Notes: a model not told the origin generated them from the letters alone. Shown: positions 46,090 through 58,860, numbered from the stretch's first letter. The stretch is DNA of 64,000 nt from Bolinopsis microptera (GCF_026151205.1 NC_087072.1:6248084-6312083); one strand, 5' to 3'. Numbers and translations are program-made.

Positions 46090-47281
46090 CAGAATCTGTT
46101 AAACAGATAGATTTGAAATTAAACAATTCTTAGTGTCCAGTGTCACAGTAAAAATGTTCATGTTTGTGGACACTATTAGAACGCTGAACGCCCCCGAAAA
46201 GTCCTAAAGTGAATATTAATCCCGAGCTGTGGTTGACCGTTTTAAAATGGAAAAAACATCAATGCATTGTCATTACAAAAACCGAACCTAAAGATTATCT
46301 TCGACAATAACAACTTAGTTTTTGTGGTTGAATGTTGAATAATGTGACTGTCTTCTACTTCTAGTGCGCCCCTCCTTATATAATAATACGGAATTATTCC
46401 TTCATAAATAACAACTCTGTACTACTGGTTGAGCGACCATTCGCACAAAGGCGCGTTAAAAAAAACTTGAAATTATTATTTAGATGTATATTCAGTAATA
46501 AAGATGACAATATATTATTAATATTATTCAGCTATTTCTGGTCTAGTGTATGCTATTGGGAAATTTATGTTTCCCGCCCCTGACGAAGGAGAATCAATCA
46601 ATCTAGCAGGTATCGGCAAAGGCAGCACGGTCTGAGCAGGAGTGTTCGTGTCTCTCTACCTGGGAACGGAAACGTAATTTTGTACAAAGTATATAATTTT
46701 GAGAGCACGGAACTACGATTACCAACTATATTCTTAAACCTACTTATGTAAAAACTAATGGAAAAGGATTTTACCTCGAGAACAACTTCAATCCGTATAA
46801 TGGTCCTAAGGTCCTTCAAGTGAGAGGGAGATCGGAATCTTATCGTCGTTAGCTTACTTCTACCCGGAAACCTTGGAATTTGGATAGAAAATAATCAAAG
46901 AATCGTGCAAATTACTCTTAAGAGGATTTAAGATGGCAGAACGATAGGCAATTATGAAGGATAATTTATCTAAGATAAATGGAATGGAATTGTTCATCAA
47001 GATCGAGATTGCTCCTCATTGTTTAACCTCCACTGCTAATCATTTCTCGTCACGCTTCGTCTTGTGATATGCTGGTCTGGTGTTCCTCAATCCTCATTAA
47101 CCCCTCCATAAGTCCGTGGTAACTCATCAAGTGTGTCGAATTATTTGTTAGTTTTCTCACAGAAAGTGTCCTTTTGTTAATTAAACGTCAACGTATATTC
47201 CATTTCTGGTATACTTCTATCGTTAACAAATTTACTATCTATCTTCTATGCAAATGGTTATTAACTATAAACCTAAGTCAT
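46090..47281. other. Intergenic, no gene recognised
   Basis: No convincing exon or repeat. A 73-codon minus-strand frame at 46598-46819 has no recognisable content. Confidence 0.4.
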
Positions 47282-47285
47282 TTAA

Positions 47286-48661
47286 GGGGGCATACACCAA
47301 ATCTGTCCAGACCAAATGACCTCATAGGCAGTTCAGTGACCTTCTAGCGCACCGTTTCCACACCAAAAAAAAATATTTTGAGAATACCCATTTTTGTAAT
47401 CGAGCATTTCCTGGTTAGAGTGGAATTTTCGGAAAAACACAATTTGTTTCGTGGAGAGGTTATAAGTTAATCATTTCTTGCGGTATCGGGTTGAAATTTT
47501 GCTCGCCGTCTATTCACATCTATTTCAAGGTGTGTGTAAAATCTTGATATCGTATCTAAAAAGGCTGGTGTGTTATAAATTTTTAAAGTTAAAAAAAGTC
47601 AACAAGTTGAAATTGTCCTTTTCAGACTTATTTTAACCAAAAAGTCAGTCAGGGAAGATCGGATTGATTTGATGGTTGACATGAACTTGTTCTCTGAATT
47701 CTGGCGCAGTTTTTGATGCCCTCAAAAATGTTTTTACTCATTTGTCTTCAGATCTATTGGACTTCAAAGCCAAACAACAAATTTAGGCACATTTTTCGTT
47801 TTTCATATTTACTGATTTTTCTAAAATTTTGATAGGAATGTGCTAGTGACTTTTTGAAGGGTGCAAAATAACTGCAATTAGCACATTTATATATGAGTTA
47901 TGAACAACAAAACACCCTAAAATGCTTCACTTTGAAGTTATTGGAGAAAATGTGATTTTTTATCTGCAAAGCCAAAAAATCACATTTTCTCCCATAACTT
48001 TAAAGGGAAGCATTTTAGGTTGTTTTGTTGTTCACAACTCATATATAAATGTACTAGTTGCGGTTATTTTGCGTCCTTCAAAAAGTCACTAGCACATTCC
48101 TATCAAAATTTTAGAAAAATCAGTAAATATGAAAAACGAAAAATGTGCCTAAATTTGTTGTTTGGCTTTGAAGTCCAATAGATCTGAAGACAAATGAGTA
48201 AAAACATTTTTGAGGGCATCAAAAACTGCGCCAGAATTCAGAGAACAAGTTCATGTCAACCATCAAATCAATCCGATCTTCCCTGACTGACTTTTTGGTT
48301 AAAATAAGTCTGAAAAGGACAATTTCAACTTGTTGACTTTTTTTAACTTAAAAAATTTATAACACACCAGCCTTTTTAGATACGATATCAAGATTTTACA
48401 CACACCTTGAAATAGATGTGAATAGACGGCGAGCAAAATTTCAACCCGATACCGCAAGAAATGATTAACTTATAACCTCTCCACGAAACAAATTGTGTTT
48501 TTCCGAAAATTCCACTCTAACCAGGAAATGCTCGATTACAAAAATGGATATTCTCAAAATAATTTTTTTTGGTGTGGAAACGGTGCGCTAGAAGGTCACT
48601 AAACTGCCTATGAGGTCATTTGGTCTGGACGGCACAAACCACTGTTTTGGTGTATGCCCCC
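47286..48661. mobile_element. TTAA-flanked near-perfect palindrome, 1.38 kb
   Basis: Flanked by TTAA at 47282-47285 and 48662-48665. Termini are GGGGGCATACACCAAA and its complement. The two halves are complementary along almost the whole length (centre near 47970), apart from a few substitutions and a short unmatched piece near the right end. No coding frame. Confidence 0.92.
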
Positions 48662-48666
48662 TTAAC

Positions 48667-49747
48667 TATCTTTAAAGGAAGATTGAAATTAATATAGAAT
48701 TTAGAGGTTCCTTACAATCGTCAATTAATTAATAACCATTAAACCTAAAGGGGTAAGTCATAGGGTCGCGCCAGAAATTTTCGAACTGTTCATGTTTTAG
48801 GGAACTTCAATTAGAATTGAAACTCTTTGGAATAAGAGAAATAGAGTATTTACGAGAAAGGAATCCGAATAGTATACTCGATAACTTAAAAGAGAAGGAT
48901 TAAAAATGAACTGCCAGGTGATTCTTAACTTTCCTATATAGCTATATAAATGTAAAGGCACGTGACAAATAAATTACAAACATGAGGTATGAAGCTTATT
49001 AAATGATTGGATGTTTTGCAGTTGTGATGTGGCACGTGAAAGGACTAATTAAAAGTGCAGTGCAATCTAGGTGACAATGATTATGCTTGTGAGGTGAAAA
49101 TATGCTGAAAGTAGATTATTAATGCGTGTTAGAAAATATTATAGTCACTAAAATACATGATTATTGATTATGACATGTGAACACGTAAGGAAAATGGCTA
49201 CAAAAGATGATATGATATAGATAATAACTAAAATAACACGATCTACCCAGGCCCAAGCACAAATCATGCTGAAAACAAAGCTTTGGGTGAAATACCTGTA
49301 ATTGTAGCTTCTGGTGTCGCACTAATGTCTTATTTAATTGTAAAAAAATAGCTGGGCAATAAACATGAACAGAAACGCTATAAGTATAATTAATTCATAT
49401 ATACTGTAGTAGTATATGCCCAATACCCATATATACTGTAGAATACAAATGTACCAAATATTAAGCCACAATAAGATGTGGTATGGATCTTAAAAATATT
49501 TAAAATAAAATGTTTTTCGTTTAAAATTATTGATATTTTAAATTCCATAAATTTTCCAATACGGTTTTATTAGGAAACTGAAAGCTACACATTTAATGTT
49601 TAAATCTAGAGCTCTAGTATGGCTATGATTATATAATGATAGATTGGATCATGCATGCATGCATATTGGCCATATCCGTCCATATTCATCCATATTCGTC
49701 TTTATTTGTTTTATAATTACGGTGTTCAAACATTTTCAACGTGACTT
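48667..49747. other. Intergenic, no gene recognised
   Basis: AT-rich sequence downstream (minus strand) of the GPI-anchored protein gene. It contains its 3' UTR, and a short GCAT repeat at about 49650-49665. Confidence 0.45.
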
Positions 49748-52700
49748 TTAGTAAATCATGTTTATTGCACATAGCAAAGTACCAAATAGAATTGTACTGA
49801 TCGTCATGCTATATCCAGCATCTGACAAGTTGTGATTATCTTCATTATTGGTCTTCGTATCGTCATCCTCTGAAGGAGATTACCGTCATTCTAGAAAAAC
49901 AACTAAATTCATAAACATCTTTCAGGCAACTTAATGGGGGGTGGGTGGGGGTGGTTGGTGCCAAATTGTCGTTTGAATTGTTTCCGCTGTTATAAACTTA
50001 TTTATTCGATAGTATTAACCGACTGCATGCATGGTGCAATTGGTTACAAATGCGCCGTCTACACTTTACAGTCTACATTATCGAACCTTATTTGGACGGA
50101 CATTAAATGAACGCTGGAGCCCCTAACGTTCATCTTAATGTCCGTTTAAATAAAGTCCGTTCATTTAAGGTCCGTCCAAGTTAAAGTCCGTTGATTTTTT
50201 TCAAACATTTTTGCACTTCCAACTTTTTGTCCAGAATATGACTACCTTACAAGACTTTTTTGTGGCGGACCAATTTGCGACGACCGAAATTTTGGCGGTC
50301 CGAAAATATGGCGAAATTGAACAAAAACCGTCAAATTTCGGACGTCACAGAAAATAAGGGTATTTTTCATCATTTTTTGTGACAGTAAGCAGTAAGGAAA
50401 TTTCTGAAATTCGGTAAAATCATGTTCAAACTTAGTCTGTATTAAGACTGTAAGACTTTCATGTTAGCACATACATGTATTTTAATGCAAATTTAAACTG
50501 TATTGCTTAACATTCAATTCGTCATTGGTGTGGTGATAATTTGTCCCAAGATGCCAGAATTTATTTATTTATTTTACTTTTTAGAAACAAAATAAAGCAG
50601 TGAAGGCACAGTCATTGAAATAAGCTAAAAGATAATGCGACGGATTCTATTACGACGACCGAAATTTTGGCGGTCCGAAAATATGGCGAAATTTTCGGAA
50701 AACCGCCACATTTCGTACGTTATAAATATGTCTTGTAATGTATGAGGAAGGGTTCTCCTTGGTCTGCCGGAGGCACAGAAAAATTTACTAGTACTATATG
50801 ATGTTTTCAAGGGTCACTTGGCGGAAAAAGTCAACAAAATTATTATTTAATGGCACTCAACAGCATACGTTATCGGACCTTATTTGGACGGACATTACTT
50901 GAACGCTGGAGGCCCTACCGTTCATCTTAATGTCCGTTCAAATAAAGTCCGTTCAATTAATGTCCGTCCAAGTTAAAGTCCGTTAAAATTTTTTAGAAAA
51001 TTTTTCCATTTCGAACTTTTGTCCAGAATATGACAACTTTGAGAACTTTATTGTGCCGTAAGTTAACGATGGAAAGGTTCTCCTTGGTCTGCTGGAGGCA
51101 CAGAAAATTCTACTAGTTTATGATGTTTTCAAGGGTCACTTGGCGGAAAAAAGTCAACGAAATTATGGCACTCAAGCAGCATAAGATTCGAAGTACCCTT
51201 TTAGGGATGGTTCGCTTTTATTTGAATATTGGATAAGTGTCAAAGTGTGTGCGGGTGGTGTTCACATACAATAGTTGCATTTCATTCACAGGAATTCCTT
51301 TCGAGAATCTGTGATGGGACCTCATAAACGTATAGTAATACCAATTATTGTACAAATACTAAACTTTGCTTGTTGACGTCAGTATTTCAGTCTAATATGT
51401 TTATTCGCACACATTATTGCATTTCTAAGATTAACATAAATTTCAGGATGAACCCCTTCGGTCCCTCCAATTTTTAGGAAACAACAACTTACTCCATGTG
51501 CAGGCACTTTGTGATGTTCCTGATCCAGCGGCTACCCCTTTGCCAGCTGGACATGCCGTGCAGGTAGAAGCTGCGTTTGCTGCTAAACTCCATTCATCTG
51601 CCGGACAGGGTTGACAGCCAGTTGACTGATCCAGAGACTGGCCCGCAACACAATCTTCTGCAAGTATAGTCGAGTTTAGTCAAGTATTTATAGTTGCAAG
51701 TTTCAGCCGCTGGCAAGCAGCTTAAGATTCGAAGTACCCTTTTAGGGATGGTTCGCTTTTTATATTTGAATATTGGATAAGTGTCAAAGTGTGTGCGGGT
51801 GGTGTTCACATACAATAGTTGCATTTCATTCACAGGAATTCCTTTCGAGCATCTGTGATGGGACCTCATAAACGTATAGTAATACCAATTATTGTACAAA
51901 TACTAAACTTTGCTTGTTGACGTCAGTATTTCAGTCTATTAATGTTTATTCGCACACATTATTGCATTTCTATTTTCTAAGATTAACATAAATTTCAGGA
52001 TGAACCCCTTCGGTCTCTCCAATTTTTAGGAAACAACAACTTACTCCATGTGCAGGCACTTTGTGATGTTCCTGATCCAGCGGCTACCCCTTTGCCAGCT
52101 GGACATGCCGTGCAGGTAGAAGCTGCGTTTGCTGCTAAACTCCATTCATCTGCCGGACAGGGTTGACAGCCAGTTGACTGATCCAGAGACTGGCCCGCAA
52201 CACAATCTTCTGCAAGTATAGTCGAGTTTAGTCAAGTATTTATACTTTTATAGTTGCAAGTTTCAGCCGCTGGCAAGCAGCTTAAGATTCGAAGTACCCT
52301 TTTAGGGATGGTTCGCTTTTATTTGAATATTGGATAAGTGTCAAAGTGTGTGCGGGTGGTGTTCACATACAATAGTTGCATTTCATTCTGGAGGTCCTAG
52401 CGTTCACCTTAATGTCCGCTCAAACAAAGTCCGTTCAATTAATGTCCGTCCAAGTTAAAGTCCGTTGAATGTTTTTCAAAAATTTTTCCATTTCGAACTT
52501 TTTGTCCAGAATATGACAACTTTTAATTTCAGTCAATTTAATAGCATGATCACTATCTTGATCTAAATTTGTTTGCCCATAATTAAATCTACGAGGGAAA
52601 AACAAAGCAATCACTTTTTTATTCCTAAATATACATTTCCGAAAGACTTTGAGCTTTTGAGGTTATTTTTAACGAGAATAATTGGGTAAATGAATATACG

Positions 52701-55696
52701 ACAATAATTGTTTTATCGAGAACATCATAGTGTCGTATGTTAACGACGAAAAGGTTCTCCTTGGTCTGCCGGAGGCACAGAAAACTTTTCTAGTATATGA
52801 TGTTTTCAAGGGTCACTTGACGGAAAAAGTCAACGAAATTATAGAACTCAACAACATAGTTTATGAGCTAGTTCCCGCCAACAAGACTAACTTGTTTCAC
52901 ATTTCAACCTCTAAATATTACGGTAAATCGTGTTGCCAAGGACATTGTCCGACGTTGTTATAGTTCATATTACTCAGGGGAGGTAATGAAACAAATAAGT
53001 GCTGGGAAAGCTCCACGTGATGTTAAGGTTAACCTTAAGTTGTCTAATATAAAACTAATTCACGCTGAATGGGTGGTAAAAGTTTACACTGAAATGCAGG
53101 ACCGAGGTAGTTTGATAAAAAAAATGTTTCCAAAAAGCGGGTATTACTGATGCTTTAACTTTAAGCATGGAATATTTAATGCCCGAAAACCCATTTGATG
53201 AAGATGATATGTGATATAAGACAATAATCATGTACACATATTTTAACATGTTTACTGATTAAAGACTGCTTTTCTTGCTTACTGTATGAAAAATGGATTT
53301 AAAAATCATTTGCTAAAATTTAAAAAACGTAAAAAAAGATGAAAAAATTCAGATTTTTGATGGTTTTGATTGCCTTCTAGCGTTCATATTAATGTCCGTT
53401 CACACTTATGTCCGTTCAAGTAATGTCCGTCCAAATAAGGTCCGATAAGGTAGTTCATGAGCTAGTCCCCGCCAACATGACAAACTTGTTCCAGCCTCTA
53501 GATATTACGGTAAATCGTGTTGACAATTGACATGGAAATTGTCCGACGTTGTTATATATGTAGTTCATATTACTCAGGGGAGGTAATGAAACAGTGATAT
53601 GAAAGCTCCTTGTGATGTTAAGGTTAACCTCAAATTTCTAGGATAAAACCACTTCACACCGAATGGCTTGTAAAAGTTAACACTGAAAATTTAAATGCAG
53701 GACCGGGGTAGTTTGATAAAAAAAGGTTTCCATAAAGCTAAAAATCACTGATGCTTTAAGCATGGACTATTTCATGCACGAAACCCCATTTAATGAAGAT
53801 GATATGTGATATAAGACATTGATCATGTACACATATTTTAACGTTTTTGCTGCTTAACGACTTTTTTTTCTTACTTACTGTATAAAAATGGATTTAAAAT
53901 CATTTGCTGAAATAAAAAACTTTTAATAAAATGAAAAAAATGAGGATTTTTGATGGTTATGTTTTGAATGCCTTCTAGCGTTCATATTAATGTCCGTTCA
54001 TGATTATGTCTGTTCATTTAATGTCCGTCCAAATAAGGTCCGATAAGGTATAGTAATTCATATCATATATACATGATATAGTTTAAGTTAGACTTACCAT
54101 CTTTTGAGAAAGCCCTGTAACCGTCCAGTACTATATCCTTGGAATCTCTTGATTCAATATCTATGGATACTGTGCCTATTTTCCAATTATTTGTCCACCA
54201 CCGTGCTGTACATTCTGACATCAAAAAGTTGTAAAGAATGACCCCATTGACATCTATTGTTAGCCTTAGTTCGTCGTTAAAGGAAACGGTCCAGATCTTT
54301 TCATTTTCACTCGGTACGGCTGCGGACAATTTTGCTGTGCCTGAAGCCAGGCAGCCGTTTGGATGTATGACCATCGCATCTTTAAATTGAATATAGAACA
54401 TTCCGGTTTCTTGATCATCCTTGTTCAGAAAAAAAACATTTATGTGATCATCTTCGCCTAAAACGCTATCAGTTTTAAATTGTATTCCCGCACTATCTAC
54501 ATTTCCAGTTTGATTATAATAATCACTAGTTCCGTAATTGTTGGTGATTGTGTCTGCAGCTATCCAGTCTTCGTCATCCCAGCCGCTCACCTTGGGATCT
54601 GATGGGGAGTTGTTTTCATAAATAAATTGATAATTGGTCCATTTAAATTTAACTTATACGTAGTGTTTGAATTTATTTTAGTGATACAAAATTTAGTTAA
54701 ATATAACCGTGAAGTTTAATTCTGTCAAAAACTATTAAAGTGGAAAAAAGTCACACTTTATACGGTACACCCTGTAGGGAAAACAAGAAATGGGAAGACG
54801 GGAAGACGGGAAGACAAGAAATGGGAAGACGGTAAGACGGGAAGACGGGAAGACGGGAAGACGGGAAGACGGGAAGACGGGAAGACGGGAAGACGGGAAG
54901 ACGGGAAGACGGGAAGACGGGAAGACGGGAAGACGGGAAGACGGGAAGACGGGAAGACGGGAAGACGGGAAGACGGGAAGACGGGAAGACGGGAAGACGG
55001 GAAGACGGGAAGACGGGAAGACGGGAAGACGGGAAGACGGGAAGACGGGAAGACGGGAAGACGGGAAGACGGGAAGACGGGAAGACGGGAAGACGGGAAG
55101 ACGGGAAGACGGGAAGACGGGAAGACGGAAGACGGGAAGACGGGAAGACGGGAAGACGGGAAGACGGGAAGACGGGAAGACGGGAAGACGGGAAGACGGG
55201 AAGACGGGAAGACGGGAAGACGGGAAGACGGGAAGACGGGAAGACGGGAAGACGGGAAGACGGGAAGACGGGAAGACGGGAAGACGGGAAGACGGGAAGA
55301 CGGGAAGACGGGAAGACGGGAAGACGGGAAGACGGGAAGACGGGAAGACGGGAAGACGGGAAGACGGGAAGACGGGAAAACGGGAAGACGGGAAGACGGG
55401 AAGACGGGAAGACGGGAAGACGGGAAGACGGGAAGACGTGAAGACGGGAAGACGGGAAGACGGGAAGACGGGAAGACGGGAAGACGGGAAGACGGGAAGA
55501 CGAGACCCTGAACAGTGAAATTTTGGAGCACTGCTCCTTAGAACTACATTTTTGAATTTATAAGAAACAGAAATATGAACTTTAATTGATTTTATTTAAG
55601 ATAGGCCCATAAGCTGACTAAATAAATAAATTCGTTACCTGATTTTGCTTGGTCCAAGGATGCAAGAATTAGCATCACTGCCACTAAATGAATCAT
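49748..55696 (-). CDS. Secreted, probably GPI-anchored cysteine-rich surface protein, 5 exons, 354 aa
   Basis: Exons 55696-55639, 54652-54098, 52209-52045, 51657-51493 and 49869-49748 join in frame (1065 nt), all in phase 1 with GT-AG ends. Exon 1 encodes a signal peptide (MIHLVAVMLILASLDQ). Exon 2 gives about 185 residues of beta-rich sequence with two possible N-glycosylation sites, motif DDHINVFFLNKDDQETGMFY, and no family I can name. Exons 3 and 4 are identical 165-bp exons, each encoding a 55-aa module with CQPCPADEWSLAANAASTC-TACPAG, like GCC2/GCC3 or TNFR-type cysteine repeats. The last exon gives an acidic stretch, a small-residue site (SDAGYS) and a terminal hydrophobic tail (STILFGTLLCAINMIY) without cytoplasmic residues, as in GPI signals. 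The exon 2 acceptor (ATAAG) has a weak pyrimidine tract. Function is unknown; surface recognition is a guess. Confidence 0.78.
50085..50870 (+). pseudogene. pogo-like DNA transposon remnant
   Basis: Starts with the GTCCG-rich terminus (ACCTTATTTGGACGGACATT, 50092) and ends with a degraded transposase piece at 50745-50850 encoding VLLGLPEAQK-like and FKGHLAEKVN. It lies in intron 4 of the GPI-anchored protein gene. Confidence 0.65.
50871..51178 (+). pseudogene. Second pogo-like transposon remnant
   Basis: Repeats the order of the previous copy: ACCTTATTTGGACGGACATT at about 50878, four ATGTCCG/AAGTCCG units, then a short transposase piece (about 51060-51165, DVFKGHLAEK). Confidence 0.65.
51178..52388. 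repeat. Tandem duplication (about 550 bp) carrying exons 3/4 of the GPI-protein gene
   Basis: GATTCGAAGTACCCTTTTAG starts units at about 51186, 51726 and 52287. Units one and two each contain an identical 165-bp cysteine-rich exon. Unit three is cut off after about 100 bp by a pogo-like terminus. The small indels (TATTTTC, TACTTTTA) show the intron parts are not quite identical. Confidence 0.9.
52389..53455 (+). pseudogene. pogo/Tigger-like DDE transposase, C-terminal half, inactive
   Basis: Bounded by GTCCG-rich termini at 52394-52465 and 53382-53452. The frame 52730-52963 reads VLLGLPEAQKTFLVYDVFKG, with the second catalytic Asp in DVF, then NIVYELVPANKTNLF. After a shift at about 52905 it continues FQPLNITVNRVAKDIVRR and IHAEWVVKVYTEMQD to a stop at about 53213. 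The expected third acidic residue of the PLD motif is Asn here. The DNA-binding half is missing. It lies in intron 2 of the GPI-anchored protein gene, opposite strand. Confidence 0.85.
53456..54056 (+). pseudogene. Further pogo-like transposase remnant
   Basis: A diverged second copy of the transposase end (FQPLDITVNRV keeps the Asp here) with a stop soon after and a GTCCG-rich terminus at 53978-54048. It directly abuts the previous copy, in the same orientation. Confidence 0.8.
54788..55503. repeat. 8-bp satellite (GGGAAGAC)n
   Basis: About 89 near-perfect copies in intron 1 of the GPI-protein gene. Frames in both directions stay open through it; they are by-products. On the gene's strand it is a pyrimidine-rich GTCTTCCC array ending about 135 nt before the exon 2 acceptor. 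Confidence 0.97.
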
Positions 55697-56920
55697 TTCC
55701 ACTTTTTCTTAGAGGGGGTTTTCTTTTTTTGTTTGTCTCCTATCTAAAAGTAGAACAGTGAGCATACTTAAAGTAAGTAAAGATACAGTAACACAAATTG
55801 GATCATAATAAAAGGATGATGGCACTGCTGAAGAAAAATCAGGTCAAGATGACACTATAGCTTCAACATATTTGTCACTCAGCTGATAAGTGAGCCTGTT
55901 CCAGGTGCCTGGACATCCATGGATGCTCAATTACAGTCATTCTGGCCTCAATAATAAAGTTTCCCACAGGACAATTCATGTTTATTTACTGCACGGTAAC
56001 AATCATATTTGAAAATTTTAAAAAGACAATACCTATTAGCGACATATAATAGAAATACATAAATGAAATAATGAAAGTGATGTAATTCACTATTTCACTA
56101 TTTGTTCATTTCAAGATATATGTTGCGTATGATAAACCTTATTTGATACAGCATTATAAAAGGAGCAGTTAGTAAAAATAAAACAGCACTACAATAAAAA
56201 TGGGCGACCTTTCCGTCCTCAGCGATCAAGTCAAAGACACGTCACCCCTCTGTCTCTAACTTGTTTGCAAGTTTTTTAGACTCAGTGACATCCACTGATC
56301 CAGTTAAATTGCCAACCTAGACATCTGAATAAAATTACAATTATATCTTTATATATCTTTCCGGGAACCGACACTGATAAACCCTTTGTTCAGGAAGCTA
56401 GGGATTTATTGATTCAATTTCACCCTCCATTTACTGCGCTCTGATCTGATCTACCCCTATACTCTTATACTTCTAGATTCCTCGCATTTTTTGATAACAT
56501 CTACTCCTAGATTCCTCGCATTTTTTGATATCATTTACTTCTAGATTGGATGACAATAGACCATGCTGACCCACCAGAAGAATTACTTCTAGATTCTTCG
56601 CATTTTTTATTTACATGATAAATATTTGTCTCTACTAGTACTACTACTGGTAAAAAATCAAGTCTTTCAGAAGCTTAATATTAGGGTAACATACGTTCCA
56701 TATAACAGGAACCTGATCAGGCATGATGACAAAACAGTAGAAAATAATATTAATTTATCTTGCCTTAATCCTTATTAATAATAAAATTGGGGTCTTAAAG
56801 AACTATTTTACAGTCAAATTTCTGTTTTCTAAAACCGTTCTTAAGGCAACCGGCAAAGGAAATGAATTGATTTGAAACTTCCATCAAATAATACAGAATT
56901 ATGCAGCAATGAACTTAGGG
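55697..56920. other. 5' flank of the GPI-protein gene, no further gene recognised
   Basis: AT-rich. TACTTCTAGATTC-type repeats (TTCTAGATTCCTCGCATTTTTT, three imperfect copies, 56470-56610) are the only structure noted. Confidence 0.45.
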
Positions 56921-56922
56921 AT

Positions 56923-56995
56923 CGTTCACATATTACGTAATCAGCCGGGGCCCGAGGGGGAGGGGGGTTTCCAAATGATTACGCTAATGTAATTT
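56923..56995. mobile_element. Partial copy of the G-run MITE
   Basis: ATCGTTCACATATTACGTAA followed by TCAGCCGGGG and a G run with TTTCCAAATGATTACG, as at 1356-1420. Confidence 0.6.
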
Positions 56996-57434
56996 TGGCA
57001 CAATAACTACCTTATGATCGGACCTTATTTGGACGGACATTAAATGAACGGACATTAATATGAACGGACATTAATATGAACGCTAAAAGGCATTCAAAAT
57101 CATCAAAAATCCGAATTTTTTTCATTTTTTGTAACGTTTTTTATTTCAGCAAATGATTTATAAATCCATTTTTTATACAGTAAGTAAGAAAAGCAGTCGT
57201 TAAGCAGTAAAAATATTAAAATATGTGTACATGATCAGTGCAAGTGTCTAATATCACATATCATCTTCATCAAATGGGTTTTCGTACATCAAATAGTCCA
57301 TGCTTAAACATTTATAGCTTTATGGAAATCTTTTTTTTAATCAAACTACCCCGGTCCTGCATTTCAGTGTTAAAATTTGCAAGCCATTCGGCGTAAAGTG
57401 GTTTTTATCTTAGAAAACTTTAGGTTAACCTTAA

Positions 57435-58782
57435 GGGGGGGGGGGGGGGTTCACCCTGATTTTTTTGTGAAACTTGGTTTCGAGATAGCAGCTGACCAAC
57501 AAACTAAGACCGGTGACCAAACTTTTGAGGGGGTCCCCGACCCCAACCGCCAAACGGTGCCCGCGGGGCAGCCACGCCCATATTTGGTTCAAATTAGGCC
57601 CAATTTAGCCAAATACCCTGAACATGCCAAAAACCCAGATTTTAGGTGCTCTACTTGTAGCTAGTGGTCCCCTGAACAAGTATATGAATTTTCATCAAGA
57701 TTGGGCAAAAAATGACTGAGTTATGAGCCAAAAACCATATGACCATATTTGGGCATACGCACCAAATTTGATCGATTTTGGCCCATAAATTGGTCAAATA
57801 TCAATATTTTTGAATGAAACCAACTTTATATGAAAGGTAAGCTTATACTACACATTCTCTATGATTATCAGCTCAGTATCTACCTAACTGTGGATTCTGT
57901 GTTCAAATAATCACAAAAAATGAACTAAATCGTCCATATCTCAGTTCGCGATATTTGCAAAACTGATTTCGCTCAAAACAATAGAACTCATTAGGGTTTC
58001 AATATTTTTACATGAAATTTTCAGAATCAACGTAGAATCTCATTTCAACCTTATCTTTTGTATTGAAATTTTGAGTTAGGCCTTTAAAAAAATTTGGCGG
58101 CCAAATTCCAAAATTTGCCAGGCATTTTTCAGAATTTGGCCGCCAAATTTTTTTAAAGGCCTAACTCAAAATTTCAATACAAGAGATAAGGTCGAAATGC
58201 GATTCTACGTTGATTCTGAAAATTTCATGTAAAAATATTGAAACCCTATTGAGTTCTATTGTTTTGAGCGAAATCAGTTTTGCAAATATCGCGAACTGAG
58301 ATATGGACGATTTAGTTCATTTTTTGTGATTATTTGAACACAGAATCCACAGTTAGGTAGATACTGAGCTGATAATCATAGAGAATGTGTAGTATAAGCT
58401 TACCTTTCATATAAAGTTGGTTTCATTCAAAAATATTGATATTTGACCAATTTATGGGCCAAAATCGATCAAATTTGGTGCGTATGCCCAAATATGGTCA
58501 TATGGTTTTTGGCTCATAACTCAGTCATTTTTTGCCCAATCTTGATGAAAATTCATATACTTGTTCAGGGGACCACTAGCTACAAGTAGAGCACCTAAAA
58601 TCTGGGTTTTTGGCATGTTCAGGGTATTTGGCTAAATTGGGCCTAATTTGAACCAAATATGGGCGTGGCTGCCCCGCGGGCACCGTTTGGCGGTTGGGGT
58701 CGGGGACCCCCTCAAAAGTTTGGTCACCGATCCTAGTTTGTTGGTCAACTGCTATCTCGAAACCAAGTTTTACAAAAAAAAA
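57435..58782. mobile_element. TTAA-flanked palindrome, 1.35 kb, inside the pogo-like copy
   Basis: Flanked by TTAA at 57431-57434 and 58783-58786. The halves are complementary from about 57460 to 58775 with centre near 58110. The left terminus begins with a G run and TTCACCCTGA that is missing on the right. The uninterrupted target, GGTTAACC-TTAA-CATC in this orientation, can be read from the related copy at 53020-53040. Confidence 0.92.
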
Positions 58783-58860
58783 TTAACATCCCGTGGAGCT
58801 TTCCTAGCACTGTTCCATTACATATTACCTCCCCTGAGTAATATGAACTATAAAAACTAG

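Noticed and set aside
54788-55503. Two long ORFs (about 250 aa, both strands) of repeated RREDGKTG or VFPSSRLP type
   Set aside because: Produced by an 8-bp satellite that stays open in several frames; it lies in an intron of the GPI-protein gene.
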